64,000 nt of DNA. Origin: an uncultured Pseudomonadota bacterium (GTDB taxonomy: Bacteria > Pseudomonadota > Gammaproteobacteria > Burkholderiales > SG8-39). Below, in pieces: positions 51,131 through 59,972 of this stretch. Position numbers and translations under genes: made by a program. The number at the start of each line of letters is the position of its first letter. The first letter of the stretch is position 1. The DNA lies in NCBI GenBank assembly GCA_903921325.1, contig CAIXPL010000019.1, forward strand, positions 186,001 through 250,000, in the 5' to 3' direction. The notes under the pieces were generated by a model, which ran no database searches, was not told where the DNA came from, and saw only the letters and a list, made by a program, of their open reading frames with translations.

Positions 51131-52888
51131 TCAGACCGTAAAACCCTTTTGTGATCTATCGTAGAGTTGCTGTAGCAGTCGATGCTCTTCGCCCGCTGGC
51201 GCATCGCTCGCCACGCAACCGGCCACATAGCGATCGGGACGAACAATCACTGCCCGAACACCCGCGGTATCCATGACGGTGCCGAGCACGCCGCTGACAT
51301 CACGCACCTGATGGCCGCGCAACGGTGGTTCGCCGTATTCGCCGACAAACCGATCGTGCTTGCGCAGCACCTCGATCGAGCGCGCACCCAGAGGCAACGA
51401 CCGATCAGGCGAACTGCCAGCCGATGACGGCAGCCCTGCCGGCACGTCCCTTGAACGCGCCCCGGTGGCCCTGCTCTGGTGCCATTGGATCAGCGCAAAC
51501 CCGGGTCCGATCAGCTCATCGAGCAGCACCTCGCTGCCATCCGGTCGCTCGACCCTGGGCTGCACAAACATCCGGCCCCGCAACGCTGCGCCCGCCTCCC
51601 CGGCCATGAAGCCGACCGTGAACTGCGGTTTGGGCTTGTATTTCATCTGCATCACATAGTCACGTGCCGCCGGAATCCAGGCCAGCAGACGCAGCCCGTT
51701 CTGCACCAGGAAAGCATTGAGCCACGAGCGCGGCATCATCACATGCCCCATGGTGATTGCCATCTGTATCAGCGCCCAGGCATGCGGCCGTCGCTCCGAC
51801 TGATAGGAATCCAGAAGTGATTCGCCCAGATCGCCGCGCGCAACCAGCGCCAGCTTCCAGCCCAGATTGTGCGCATCGCGCAAGCCACTGTTCATGCCCT
51901 GGCCCGCAAAGGGCGGCGACAGGTGGGCTGCATCGCCAGCGAGAAACACCCGCCCCACGCGCCAGCGGTCGGCAATGCGTGCATGGAAGTGATAAATCAC
52001 CTTGCGTGCAATCTTAAGGCCGGCGTCGGCCCGGCTGTGGCGCGCAAGCATGCGACGTATCGTCGCCTCATCAAGCAGGTCTTCGTCCCGATCCCCCGGC
52101 AAGGTCATGAATTCATAGCGGCGCGTGTTCTCCGGGCCAGGCAAGGCCAGGGCCGGACGCGATGGATCACAGTAGACCAGGGTGTGACGATAAGTGTCCT
52201 GGGAGCCTTCCAGATCGACAATCAGCCAGCGCTCGTCGTACGTGGAACCCGACAGAACAACGCCGAGTGCCTCACGCACCGCACTGCGCCCACCATCGCA
52301 GGCTGCCATGTAACGTGCCCGCACGGCGTTCGAGCCACCGCCCGATTCACCGCCGCCCGATTCACCACCGCCCGATTCACCGCCGCCCGATTCACCGCCG
52401 CCCGATTCCTGACTGCCCGATTCAGCAGCGCCGGATTCGCCGCCAGGCCCGGTTCGCCGCAGATGGACGAGCACGCCGTCGGCCGTATTTTCAAAGGCAG
52501 TCATTTCGGTGTTGAAGCGCACTTCAACCGAGGGGTATCGCGCGAGACCTTCACGCAGCACGGCCTCAAGCGAGGGCTGGCGGAATGCCGAACGGCGCGG
52601 ATAACCATATTCGGCCAGCGTCGACATGACTTGCGCGAAGCAGCGCCCGCGAGTGTCGAAATATTGCGCGCCATAGCCCAGATTGATGCGCGGACGAATC
52701 CGCTCATACAGCCCCAGGTATTGCAGGGTGCGCAGCGACTCGTCGTCGATCGAAACGGCACGCGGTTCGCCCACCGTACCGGCGTTGCGTTCGACTACCA
52801 GCGTTCGAACCTGGTGCATCCCCAGGATATTGGCGAGCGCAAGTCCGGTGGGCCCGGCACCGATCACGATGACTTCGTATGCCTGCAT
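51131..52888 (-). CDS. FAD-dependent aromatic hydroxylase (MhpA-like)
   Basis: A 585-residue flavin monooxygenase resembling 3-(3-hydroxyphenyl)propionate hydroxylase. The N-terminal GxGxxG is in VIVIGAGPTGLALANILG, the second FAD motif is GRVFLAGDAAHLSPPFAGQG, and a C-terminal thioredoxin-like domain carries VLGTVMDTAGVRAVIVRPDRYVAG, split by turns. It hydroxylates phenolic rings using NAD(P)H and oxygen. Residues about 150-185 contain an ESGGG pentapeptide tandem repeat, an insertion not expected in the family. ATG at 52888 starts 13 bases after the VOC gene stop. Confidence 0.87.
   Translation of the reverse strand: MQAYEVIVIGAGPTGLALANILGMHQVRTLVVERNAGTVGEPRAVSIDDESLRTLQYLGLYERIRPRINLGYGAQYFDTRGRCFAQVMSTLAEYGYPRRSAFRQPSLEAVLREGLARYPSVEVRFNTEMTAFENTADGVLVHLRRTGPGGESGAAESGSQESGGGESGGGESGGGESGGGESGGGSNAVRARYMAACDGGRSAVREALGVVLSGSTYDERWLIVDLEGSQDTYRHTLVYCDPSRPALALPGPENTRRYEFMTLPGDRDEDLLDEATIRRMLARHSRADAGLKIARKVIYHFHARIADRWRVGRVFLAGDAAHLSPPFAGQGMNSGLRDAHNLGWKLALVARGDLGESLLDSYQSERRPHAWALIQMAITMGHVMMPRSWLNAFLVQNGLRLLAWIPAARDYVMQMKYKPKPQFTVGFMAGEAGAALRGRMFVQPRVERPDGSEVLLDELIGPGFALIQWHQSRATGARSRDVPAGLPSSAGSSPDRSLPLGARSIEVLRKHDRFVGEYGEPPLRGHQVRDVSGVLGTVMDTAGVRAVIVRPDRYVAGCVASDAPAGEEHRLLQQLYDRSQKGFTV
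52335..52439 (-). repeat. 15-bp tandem repeat (7 units) encoding ESGGG repeats
   Basis: On the plus strand the unit CCGCCGCCCGATTCA is repeated seven times head to tail (52335-52439), the first five nearly identical and the last two diverged. On the coding strand each unit gives Glu-Ser-Gly-Gly-Gly or a variant, so copy-number change keeps the reading frame. It lies in a loop of the FAD monooxygenase. Confidence 0.9.
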
Positions 52889-52901
52889 GACGCCCGTCAC
52901 C

Positions 52902-53762
52902 TTAACTACGCATGATCGCGTTACCCCAGACGTTGAGGGTGCGCTCCTCATGGGGCCAGGTACCCATCACCCGATCGCTCGGCACCTGCTCGATCTCGGC
53001 AGATATCTCTACCAGATTGTCATCCGGGTCCTTCACCATGAAAAACAGATCATTACCCGGACCATGCCGCCCGACTCCCCAGAAAATCGGCACCCGCTTG
53101 ACCGAAAAATCATCGGCCCAGCGACGGATATGCTCCCAGTCAGTGGTCTCAAACGAGAAGTGGTCAAGCCGGGTCTCGGGCGAGCGAAAGATTGCAAGCG
53201 CGTGGTGTTCGATATCGGTACGCAGGAAACACGCCCGCATCACGCCTTCACCATCGCGCACCTTGTCAGAGGGGATGAAGCGCAGCTTCTGTTCATAAAA
53301 ATCGACCATTTCATCGAGTCGGGTGGTGCGAAACACCGCGTGCTGCAAACGCCCCGGCAGCGGCTCGCTCGCCACCGTTTCGAGCGGACGAATACCGAAC
53401 ACCACTTGATTGCCATCGGGGTCGCGCACAGCAAATGCACCCTCGTCAAAAAGCGGCGAGGGGTTCGCGAGCAGTGCAACCCCACGCGCCGCAACGGCCG
53501 CACGCTGGTCGCTGAGCGCCGCGGCGTCGGGAAACGCATAGCCAACGAAGGCCACCCGGTTAGCCGTCCCCTGGGTCACCAGCACCCGCCGCTGCGCGGC
53601 GGCGCATTCAATCAGACCACCCGGCAGACTGCGAACCTGCATGTCGTAGACCCGTTCGAAGAAGCTGGCAAGTCGCTTCGGGTCAGGCGATTGCAGACAG
53701 AGCTGATCCAGGCGGGCACCGATTTCCGGGCGCGGCCTGGCATCGTTGGTATGGGTATTCAT
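52902..53762 (-). CDS. VOC family extradiol-type ring-cleavage dioxygenase
   Basis: A 286-residue protein with two VOC modules, as in type I extradiol catechol dioxygenases. The metal ligands can be placed in the second module: His in LQHAVFRTTRLDE, His in RLDHFSFETTDWE and Glu in DDNLVEISAEIE. It probably opens the dihydroxylated ring made by the neighbouring hydroxylase, though some relatives are glyoxalase-like. The ATG at 53762 starts MNTHTND; the longer frame to 53870 would enter the divergent transporter promoter. Confidence 0.82.
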   Translation of the reverse strand: MNTHTNDARPRPEIGARLDQLCLQSPDPKRLASFFERVYDMQVRSLPGGLIECAAAQRRVLVTQGTANRVAFVGYAFPDAAALSDQRAAVAARGVALLANPSPLFDEGAFAVRDPDGNQVVFGIRPLETVASEPLPGRLQHAVFRTTRLDEMVDFYEQKLRFIPSDKVRDGEGVMRACFLRTDIEHHALAIFRSPETRLDHFSFETTDWEHIRRWADDFSVKRVPIFWGVGRHGPGNDLFFMVKDPDDNLVEISAEIEQVPSDRVMGTWPHEERTLNVWGNAIMRS

Positions 53763-53860
53763 CGTGAGGGCTTGTCGCAGCAATGGACTGTAGGCTATTG
53801 TAGCCGCGATGATCATGAATGAATTCAGCGGCACGGTATAACCCGGTGCTCTGAGCTTGA

Positions 53861-55144
53861 TTGAGCGCAACCCCGCTCAATCTCAAGCGATCACCTTCGG
53901 TGTCCCGATTGCCAAGTCGTCCCCTGCCCGCTGCTGTACTCCCCTGGTCATTCGTCGCCCTGCTCGCCGCGTTGAGCACCATTTCGCCGTTTGCCACCGA
54001 CACTTACGTGCCCTCACTCGTCGCGGTTGGTGAGGATCTGGGCGCCACCCCGCTGCAAGTGCAGCAGACTTTGTCGGCCTACATGCTCGGCCTGGGCTTG
54101 ATGTCACTGTGGCATGGGTCGATTTCCGACGCACTGGGTCGCCGACCAGTCATTCTCGCCGCACTATCGGTCTTTACGCTCGCCTCATTGGGCTGCGCTC
54201 TGGCCGGCAACGTGCATATGCTGATCGGCATGCGCCTGCTGCAGGGCCTCTCAGGCGGTGCCGGGATGGTGATCGTGCGGGCGGTTGTACGCGATTCCGT
54301 CGAGGGCCATGCGGCCCAGCGGCTGATGAGCCGGGTCATGCTCATGTTCGGCGTGGCACCAGCCATCGCGCCGATTCTGGGTGGTTATCTGCATGAATGG
54401 TTTGGCTGGCATTCGGTGTTCTGGTTCTTGTTTCTGCTCGGTGTCGTGCTCACCGCCTGGGTAGCCATACAGTTGCCTGAAACGCTCGCCCGCGAAGGAC
54501 GCCAATCGCTGCATCCGCTGGCGATGGCAAAGACTTTTTGGCAAATTTTTTCTTCGCGCCATTTCCTGTTGCTCGCTGCCACCACGGCGGCCAGCTTTCA
54601 GGTGTTCATGCAATACATCGGCGCCTCCAGCGCCTTCTTGCATGATCAGTTGCAACTGGGCGTGACCAGCTATGGCTGGTTTTTCATTCCCGTCACGGTG
54701 GGCTATGTGGGGGGCTCAATGCTTGCGGGTTTTCTCGCCGGCCGGGTATCTGCCCGCCACCTTGTCTGGATTGCTGTCTCCATCATGCTCGCAGCCGGCA
54801 TCGAGAACACCCTGTGGCACCTGATCTGGGCGCCGAGTCTGCTTGCGAGCATCAGCCCCATCGTCGTGGCCACATTCGGTCTGGCGTTGCTATCGCCGGC
54901 CACGCAATTATTGGTGATCGATCTGTTTCCAGACCGCCGCGGCACCGCTGCCTCCTGCCTGATGTTCATACAAATCATGACCGGCGTGGTCGACCTTGCC
55001 GTCGTATCGATCGCGCTGGCGTCCAGCCCGCTGACGCTATCCTATGGGCTGCTCGGCTGGGTGCTGGTGGCGCTGGTGAGCTGGATGGGCTATCAACACC
55101 TCGACCCGCCCAGCGCGGTGTCGGCACCGCCAAGCGTGGTTTGA
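53861..55144 (+). CDS. Bcr/CflA family MFS transporter
   Basis: A 427-residue major facilitator with 12 helices, close to Bcr/CflA multidrug efflux proteins: ISPFATDTYVPSLVAVGEDL, then the loop 2-3 motif GSISDALGRRPVIL and GGAGMVIVRAVVRD. It may export a toxic intermediate or import a substrate; the family does both. The start is either a TTG at 53861 or a GTG at 53900. Divergent from the VOC gene. Confidence 0.86.
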   Translation: MSATPLNLKRSPSVSRLPSRPLPAAVLPWSFVALLAALSTISPFATDTYVPSLVAVGEDLGATPLQVQQTLSAYMLGLGLMSLWHGSISDALGRRPVILAALSVFTLASLGCALAGNVHMLIGMRLLQGLSGGAGMVIVRAVVRDSVEGHAAQRLMSRVMLMFGVAPAIAPILGGYLHEWFGWHSVFWFLFLLGVVLTAWVAIQLPETLAREGRQSLHPLAMAKTFWQIFSSRHFLLLAATTAASFQVFMQYIGASSAFLHDQLQLGVTSYGWFFIPVTVGYVGGSMLAGFLAGRVSARHLVWIAVSIMLAAGIENTLWHLIWAPSLLASISPIVVATFGLALLSPATQLLVIDLFPDRRGTAASCLMFIQIMTGVVDLAVVSIALASSPLTLSYGLLGWVLVALVSWMGYQHLDPPSAVSAPPSVV

Positions 55145-55240
55145 GCGTAACCAGCGATCAGGAATGAATATACTGCGCCCATATCAAAAAAGACCGGGGG
55201 CAGACAACGTGACAATTCAGGCAGACCGGAGTCGAGCACA

Positions 55241-56419
55241 GTGAGCACCTCCGTGCGATGCAATCCGGTGCGGGTGGGATCGGCGGCGGCGCCCGGTACT
55301 GCGTCGGTCACCGCGCCCGGCACCGGGTCAGCGGCAACTCTGTTCGCCCGGTCGGCTGCGCCGCGCGCTCCCCTGCCCGCCCGCCGGCAACTCCTCGCCG
55401 GGCTCGCAGGCGTTGCCGGCATGACTCTTCTGCCGGGTTGCCACAGCGTTTCGAGTCGATCGGGCAGCGCCGCCGATCTGGGCGGAATCGTTGACGTGCA
55501 CCACCATCTGATGCCGCCCACGGTCACTGCCGCCCAGCAGCGACTCGGCCCGCCGGTCGAACCACCGAGCCTGCGCTGGCGGCCCGAGCATTCAATTGCC
55601 GACATGGACGCCGCAGGGGTCGCGCTATCGATGCTCTCGATCACCACACCCGGGGTGAACTTTACGACCGGTGACCTGATGGTCCGGCTGGCTCGAGACA
55701 ATAACGAATATGCCGCCCGCCTCATCGGCGAGCATCCGGGTCGGTTTGGATCCTTTGCCGCCCTGCCCCTGCCCGATATCGATGCCAGTCTGCGTGAGAT
55801 CGAATACGCCATGGACACCTTGCACGCCGAGGGAATCGGCCTGCTCACCAGCTATGACAATCGATGGCTCGGACATGCGAGCTTCGCACCGGTGTTGCAG
55901 GAGCTCGATCGGCGCAAGGCGGTGGTCTACACCCACCCAACTGCGGCCAACTGCTGCCGCAATTTACTGATGCCCGAACTGAACGACTCGGCGATCGAAT
56001 TTGGTACCGACACCACACGCACCATTGCGAGCCTGCTGTTCTCCGGGGCCGCCATCCGGTATCCCAACATCCACTGGATTTTCTCCCATGCCGGCGGCAC
56101 GATGCCATTCCTGAACGAGCGACTGGTGCGCGCGCCACAGGTCAATCCGCGGCTGGCCGAGCGTGTTCCGCAGGGTGCGCTGGCCGCCCTGCGGCGGTTT
56201 CATTACGACATTGCGCAAGCTGCGCATCCGGCTGCCCTGGCCGCGCTCACCCAGATCATACCGACCTCGCAGATCGTGTTCGGCACCGATTTCCCGTATC
56301 GCACCGCGGCTGACCATGTGAAGGGGTTGGTCAACTTCGGCTTCAGCGCCGATGCGCTGCACGCCATCGGACACGCGAATATGCAGGCGCTACTGCCGCA
56401 ACTGAAGGCACGTACATGA
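55241..56419 (+). CDS. Tat-exported ACMSD-like amidohydrolase (copy 1)
   Basis: A 392-residue amidohydrolase-2 family protein, the group of aminocarboxymuconate-semialdehyde and resorcylate decarboxylases. Metal-site residues are visible: His87/His89 in IVDVHHHL, His in VVYTHP, His in FSHAGG and Asp in GTDFPY. The N-terminus carries a twin-arginine motif (RRQLLAGLAG, Arg48-49) and a lipobox-like TLLPGC with Cys67, implying export and possibly lipid anchoring, unusual for this enzyme class. The 40 residues before the signal are Ala/Gly/Thr-rich, so a later start is possible. It overlaps copy 2 by ATGA. Confidence 0.82.
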   Translation: MSTSVRCNPVRVGSAAAPGTASVTAPGTGSAATLFARSAAPRAPLPARRQLLAGLAGVAGMTLLPGCHSVSSRSGSAADLGGIVDVHHHLMPPTVTAAQQRLGPPVEPPSLRWRPEHSIADMDAAGVALSMLSITTPGVNFTTGDLMVRLARDNNEYAARLIGEHPGRFGSFAALPLPDIDASLREIEYAMDTLHAEGIGLLTSYDNRWLGHASFAPVLQELDRRKAVVYTHPTAANCCRNLLMPELNDSAIEFGTDTTRTIASLLFSGAAIRYPNIHWIFSHAGGTMPFLNERLVRAPQVNPRLAERVPQGALAALRRFHYDIAQAAHPAALAALTQIIPTSQIVFGTDFPYRTAADHVKGLVNFGFSADALHAIGHANMQALLPQLKART

Positions 56420-57522
56420 AGCGAATGGAATGGTCAGTCGTTGCATGCAACTCACCGCAGTGCCGCGCGCACCCGGTCTCAGTCGAGCGGCGACGGCTGC
56501 TCGGTGCCGGCATCGCCGGTAGTGCGCTCACCACCGGGCGGTTCACTGCGACGGCGGGCGCTCTGATGGCGCCGCTCGCCCAGGCGCAAAACCATGGCAA
56601 CCGCATCGACATCCACCACCATCTGTTGCCGCCAGACTATATTCAGGCAGCGGCCGATGCACGCACCGGCGAGCGCGCACCAGCCTGGACGGTGGCGCAA
56701 TCACTCGCAGAAATGGACCGCAACGGTATCGCCACCGCAGTGGTATCGCTCACCCAGCCCGGCGTCTGGATTGGCGATCACTCGCAGGCGGCCAAGTTGG
56801 CAAGCGCAGCCAACGAATACGCTGCGCGCATGGCGCATGATCATCGCGGACGGTTTGGCAGCTTTGCCGCACTGCCGCTGCCGGATATCGACGCGAGCCT
56901 GCGCGAGATTGAGCATGCAATGGACACCTTGCATGCCGATGGCATTGGCCTCATGACCAGCTATGAAAACAAGTGGCTGGGTGATCGGACCTTCTGGCCG
57001 GTGATGGAAGAGCTCAATCGTCGCCGCACAGTTATCTACACCCATCCGCTGGGCAACGACTGCTGCAAGGCCATTCAACCCGACATCGCCCCCTCGGCGA
57101 TCGAATATGCCACTGACACCACGCGCACCATCGCCAGTGTCGTGTTCCAGGGCACCGCCGCGCGCTTTCCCGACATACGCTGGATCTTTTCCCACGGCGG
57201 AGGCACGATGCCGTTTCTGCTCAGCCGGTTCCAGCGCCTGGAGGCGACCATGCAGGAACGCAGCGCGCGGCTGCCAAAGGGTCTGCTGCATGAACTGCGT
57301 AAATTTCATTACGACACGGCACAGGCCAATCACCCCGGCGCACTCGATGCGCTGCTGCGCCTGGTACCCGTCTCGCAAGTGCTGTTTGGCAGCGACTTCC
57401 CGTTCCGCACCGCTCAGGAGGAGGTCTCAGGCCTTGCGGCACGCGGATTTGCACCGGCAGAACTGCAGGCGATCGAGCATGACAATGCGCGGCGTTTGTT
57501 GCCACGGGCCGGACGTGTTTGA
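56416..57522 (+). CDS. Tat-exported ACMSD-like amidohydrolase (copy 2)
   Basis: A 368-residue paralogue of the preceding gene; long stretches are nearly the same (for example RFGSFAALPLPDIDASLREI). Metal-site residues are kept: His67/His69 in IDIHHHL, IYTHP, FSHGGG and GSDFPF. It also has a twin-arginine leader (RRRLLGAG, about 25-32) ending near AQAQN, without a lipobox cysteine. The pair is a tandem duplication that has diverged, suggesting different but related substrates or a heteromer. A LivJ-like receptor gene follows after 51 bases. Confidence 0.83.
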   Translation: MKRMEWSVVACNSPQCRAHPVSVERRRLLGAGIAGSALTTGRFTATAGALMAPLAQAQNHGNRIDIHHHLLPPDYIQAAADARTGERAPAWTVAQSLAEMDRNGIATAVVSLTQPGVWIGDHSQAAKLASAANEYAARMAHDHRGRFGSFAALPLPDIDASLREIEHAMDTLHADGIGLMTSYENKWLGDRTFWPVMEELNRRRTVIYTHPLGNDCCKAIQPDIAPSAIEYATDTTRTIASVVFQGTAARFPDIRWIFSHGGGTMPFLLSRFQRLEATMQERSARLPKGLLHELRKFHYDTAQANHPGALDALLRLVPVSQVLFGSDFPFRTAQEEVSGLAARGFAPAELQAIEHDNARRLLPRAGRV

Positions 57523-57573
57523 ATGCCGCAGGTGAGATCAATAATAAAGTACCCACAGGGATAGGAGGAGTAG

Positions 57574-58851
57574 ATGGTTAAGCAAACGGGAATACGGCTT
57601 GCGGCACGCCTGCGCACTGCGTTCGTGATGGCCGCCGGTGCGCTGGCGCTGGCACTGGCCGGTAGCGCATGTGCGCAATCGGCGATCAAGATCGGCTTTG
57701 GCATGTCGCTCACGGGTCCGCTCGCGGCCATGGGCAAGGCCTCGGTCATCGCAATGCAAATCTGGGCCGAGGATGTCAACGCCCGCGGTGGCCTGCTCGG
57801 ACGCAAGGTGGAACTGGTCTATTACGACGACCAGACCAACCCGGCCACCATTCCGGGCATCTACAGCAAGCTGCTCGATGTTGATCACGTCGATCTGGTG
57901 ATCTCCGGTTACGGCACGGCAGTGGTGGCCCCGGCAATGCCCCTCATCATGCAGCGCAACCTCATGTTTGTATCCCTGTTCGGGCTCAACGTGAATGGCA
58001 GCTTTGGATACGATCGTTATTTCTCGATGATGCCCGCGGGCCCCGAACCCGCGCTCGGCTGGACAGCGGGTTATTTCGAGGCGGCGGCAACGCTCAACCC
58101 GAAGCCGCAAACGATTGCCTTTGCCGGCGCTGATGCGGAGTACCCGCACAACGCCCTTGAGGCGGCGCGCGAACACGCCAAGCGCATGGGCCTCAAAGTG
58201 GTCTATGACAAAACCTATCCAACCAGCACCTCGGACTATGCCCCGATCCTGCGGGCGATCGACGCCACGCATCCAGACCTGATTTTTCTGGCCACCTACC
58301 CGAATGACTCAGCGGGCATGATCCGCGCCGCCAAAGAGGTGGAAATAAAGGCGCGCATGTTTGGTGGCGGCATGGTCGGTACGCAGTACATGTCGATCAA
58401 GACCCAGCTCGGTCCGCTGCTCAACGGCGTGGTCAGTCTGGAGACCTTTGCCCCCGAGATCATGAGCAAATTGCCCACCGTTGAAGCGTTCCTGAAGAAG
58501 TACCAGGTACGCGCCGTGAAGGAAGGCGTCGATCCTCTGGGCTATTACCTGCCACCGTTTGCGCACGCTGAAATGCAGGTGATTGAACAGGCCGTGCGCG
58601 CGGTAGGCAGCCTTGATCAAGGCAAGCTTGCCGAGTACATGCACAAGGCGACCTTTGATACGGTGGCTGGCAAGTTCAGCTTCGCCAAGAACGGTGAATG
58701 GATGAGCAACCGCATCATGTACGTGCAATACGGCGGAGTCACCAGCAACAAACTGGAAGAATGGGCCACACCGGGGCGCAGCACGGTGCTCTACCCGCCT
58801 GAATTCAAGACAGGCACTGTGCGTACTCCGTTCGAAGCCAACCGCAACTAG
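57574..58851 (+). CDS. LivJ-like ABC transporter substrate-binding protein
   Basis: A 425-residue periplasmic binding protein of the branched-chain amino acid/aromatic acid type. It has a signal peptide (about 1-34, ending SACAQ), then IKIGFGMSLTGPLAAMGK and AEDVNARGGLLGRKVELVYYDD, diagnostic of this group. A strong AGGAGGAG lies before the ATG. The permease and ATPase genes normally beside it are missing. Its position after two exported amidohydrolases suggests it captures their product or substrate. Confidence 0.9.
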   Translation: MVKQTGIRLAARLRTAFVMAAGALALALAGSACAQSAIKIGFGMSLTGPLAAMGKASVIAMQIWAEDVNARGGLLGRKVELVYYDDQTNPATIPGIYSKLLDVDHVDLVISGYGTAVVAPAMPLIMQRNLMFVSLFGLNVNGSFGYDRYFSMMPAGPEPALGWTAGYFEAAATLNPKPQTIAFAGADAEYPHNALEAAREHAKRMGLKVVYDKTYPTSTSDYAPILRAIDATHPDLIFLATYPNDSAGMIRAAKEVEIKARMFGGGMVGTQYMSIKTQLGPLLNGVVSLETFAPEIMSKLPTVEAFLKKYQVRAVKEGVDPLGYYLPPFAHAEMQVIEQAVRAVGSLDQGKLAEYMHKATFDTVAGKFSFAKNGEWMSNRIMYVQYGGVTSNKLEEWATPGRSTVLYPPEFKTGTVRTPFEANRN

Positions 58852-58861
58852 GAGTACGTCA

Positions 58862-58936
58862 ATGAAGGGACAATGCCTCTGGCTGGCCGGGGCACCGGAC
58901 ATTCGAAGCCGGCAGCAACCAGGGGCATGCCAATGA
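58862..58936 (+). CDS. 24-codon micro-ORF A between receptor and dioxygenase
   Basis: ATG at 58862 with AGGAG seven bases upstream, 10 bases after the receptor stop. The peptide begins MKGQCLWLAG and has a Trp at 7, Arg at 15 and Pro at 20. Its TGA overlaps the ATG of micro-ORF B (ATGA). Frame read and checked by hand base by base. Whether it is translated is unknown. Confidence 0.5.
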   Translation: MKGQCLWLAGAPDIRSRQQPGACQ

Positions 58937-59007
58937 AACGACCGCACCGCTGGCACGTTGGTTCGTGCGTCAATCGAAACCAGGCGCGGCCAAGGGGATC
59001 TCGATGA
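58933..59007 (+). CDS. 24-codon micro-ORF B coupled to the dioxygenase start
   Basis: ATG at 58933 with AGGGG seven bases upstream. The peptide begins MKRPHRWHVG and is strongly basic, sharing Met1, Lys2, Trp7, Gly10, Arg15 and Pro20 with micro-ORF A. Its TGA overlaps the ATG of the dioxygenase at 59004 as ATGA. The equal lengths and about 60% hand-counted identity without gaps suggest the two micro-ORFs may be an old duplication. Confidence 0.5.
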   Translation: MKRPHRWHVGSCVNRNQARPRGSR

Positions 59008-59972
59008 ACGACCGCCCGGCCAACACGCTCGCGACCGCGCGCAGCCTTGAGGAGCTCTACCCGGAGCTTGCGCAGCGCTGCATGACCGCCGGTTGGCACA
59101 AGGCGCGGCCCTCGCTATGGCCCGAACCCCGCTCGGCGTTTAAACCCAGACACTGGCGCTACGCCGATGCGCGGCTTGCCATGGACCGCGCGGGGGAGTG
59201 GATCGGCACCGAACTGGCCGAGCGGCGCAATCTGCTCACCTTCAATCCGGTCGGTGATAATGACTACGCCACCGCGCGCACCCTGGTGTCGGCCTACCAG
59301 ATGATCAAGCCGGGCGAACATGCGCGCACCCACCGGCACATGCCCAATGCGCTGCGGGTCGTGCTGGACGCTGCCGATGGCGTCTACACCGTGGTAAACG
59401 GCGTACGCCTGGCAATGCGTCCAGGCGATGTGTTGCTCACCCCCAACTGGTGCTGGCACAGTCACTACAACGAAGGCAACCAGAACGCCTATTGGATCGA
59501 TATGCTCGATGTACCCCTGGTGCATCTGCTCGAACCCATGTTCTTTGAGCCGCACCCGGACGAATATCAGCAAACCATCGCCACACCCGATGAATCGGAG
59601 TTTCTGTTTACCCAGCGCGCCGCCGAAGCGGCCTTGGCGAACCTTGCCCCCGATCGAGGAGGCAGTTGCAAGCTGGTGTTGCCAAGCCAGGCACACATTC
59701 CAACCATGGAACTGTCATTCATTTCGATTCGTGCAGCGGGTACCCTTGCTCTTGCACGCAGCACCTGCAGCCGGATCATGGCAGTGTCGGCCGGCCACGG
59801 TGAAGCTCTCATCGGTGATCAGTGCTTTGAGTGGTCGCGCGGCGATCTTTTTGTGATTCCCGCCTGGACGAATTGCCAGATTGATGCAAAAGAGGCTAGC
59901 CTGCTGTTTCAGGCAAGCGATGCGCCAGTGCTCAAGGCATTGGGCTTTTATCGCGAAGAGGCTCGCACCTGA
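59004..59972 (+). CDS. Gentisate 1,2-dioxygenase-like cupin protein
   Basis: A 322-residue bicupin. The first cupin carries the iron-ligand set in EHARTHRHMPNALR with a later His in TPNWCWHSHYNEGN, as in gentisate 1,2-dioxygenase, which cleaves gentisate to maleylpyruvate; the second cupin (about 220-310) is degenerate. Salicylate or hydroxynaphthoate dioxygenases are alternative functions. AAGGGG precedes the ATG at 59004. The stop codon is inside the first unit of a 16-bp tandem repeat. Confidence 0.85.
   Translation: MNDRPANTLATARSLEELYPELAQRCMTAGWHKARPSLWPEPRSAFKPRHWRYADARLAMDRAGEWIGTELAERRNLLTFNPVGDNDYATARTLVSAYQMIKPGEHARTHRHMPNALRVVLDAADGVYTVVNGVRLAMRPGDVLLTPNWCWHSHYNEGNQNAYWIDMLDVPLVHLLEPMFFEPHPDEYQQTIATPDESEFLFTQRAAEAALANLAPDRGGSCKLVLPSQAHIPTMELSFISIRAAGTLALARSTCSRIMAVSAGHGEALIGDQCFEWSRGDLFVIPAWTNCQIDAKEASLLFQASDAPVLKALGFYREEART

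Noticed and set aside
52222-52915. Long plus-strand and minus-strand frames with His/Pro/Arg or Ala/Val/Arg repeats
   Set aside because: They are other-frame translations of the 15-bp satellite within the monooxygenase gene.
57523-57564. 13-codon ORF starting right after the second amidohydrolase stop
   Set aside because: There is no ribosome site before its ATG and its stop does not couple to the next start, unlike the 24-codon micro-ORFs.
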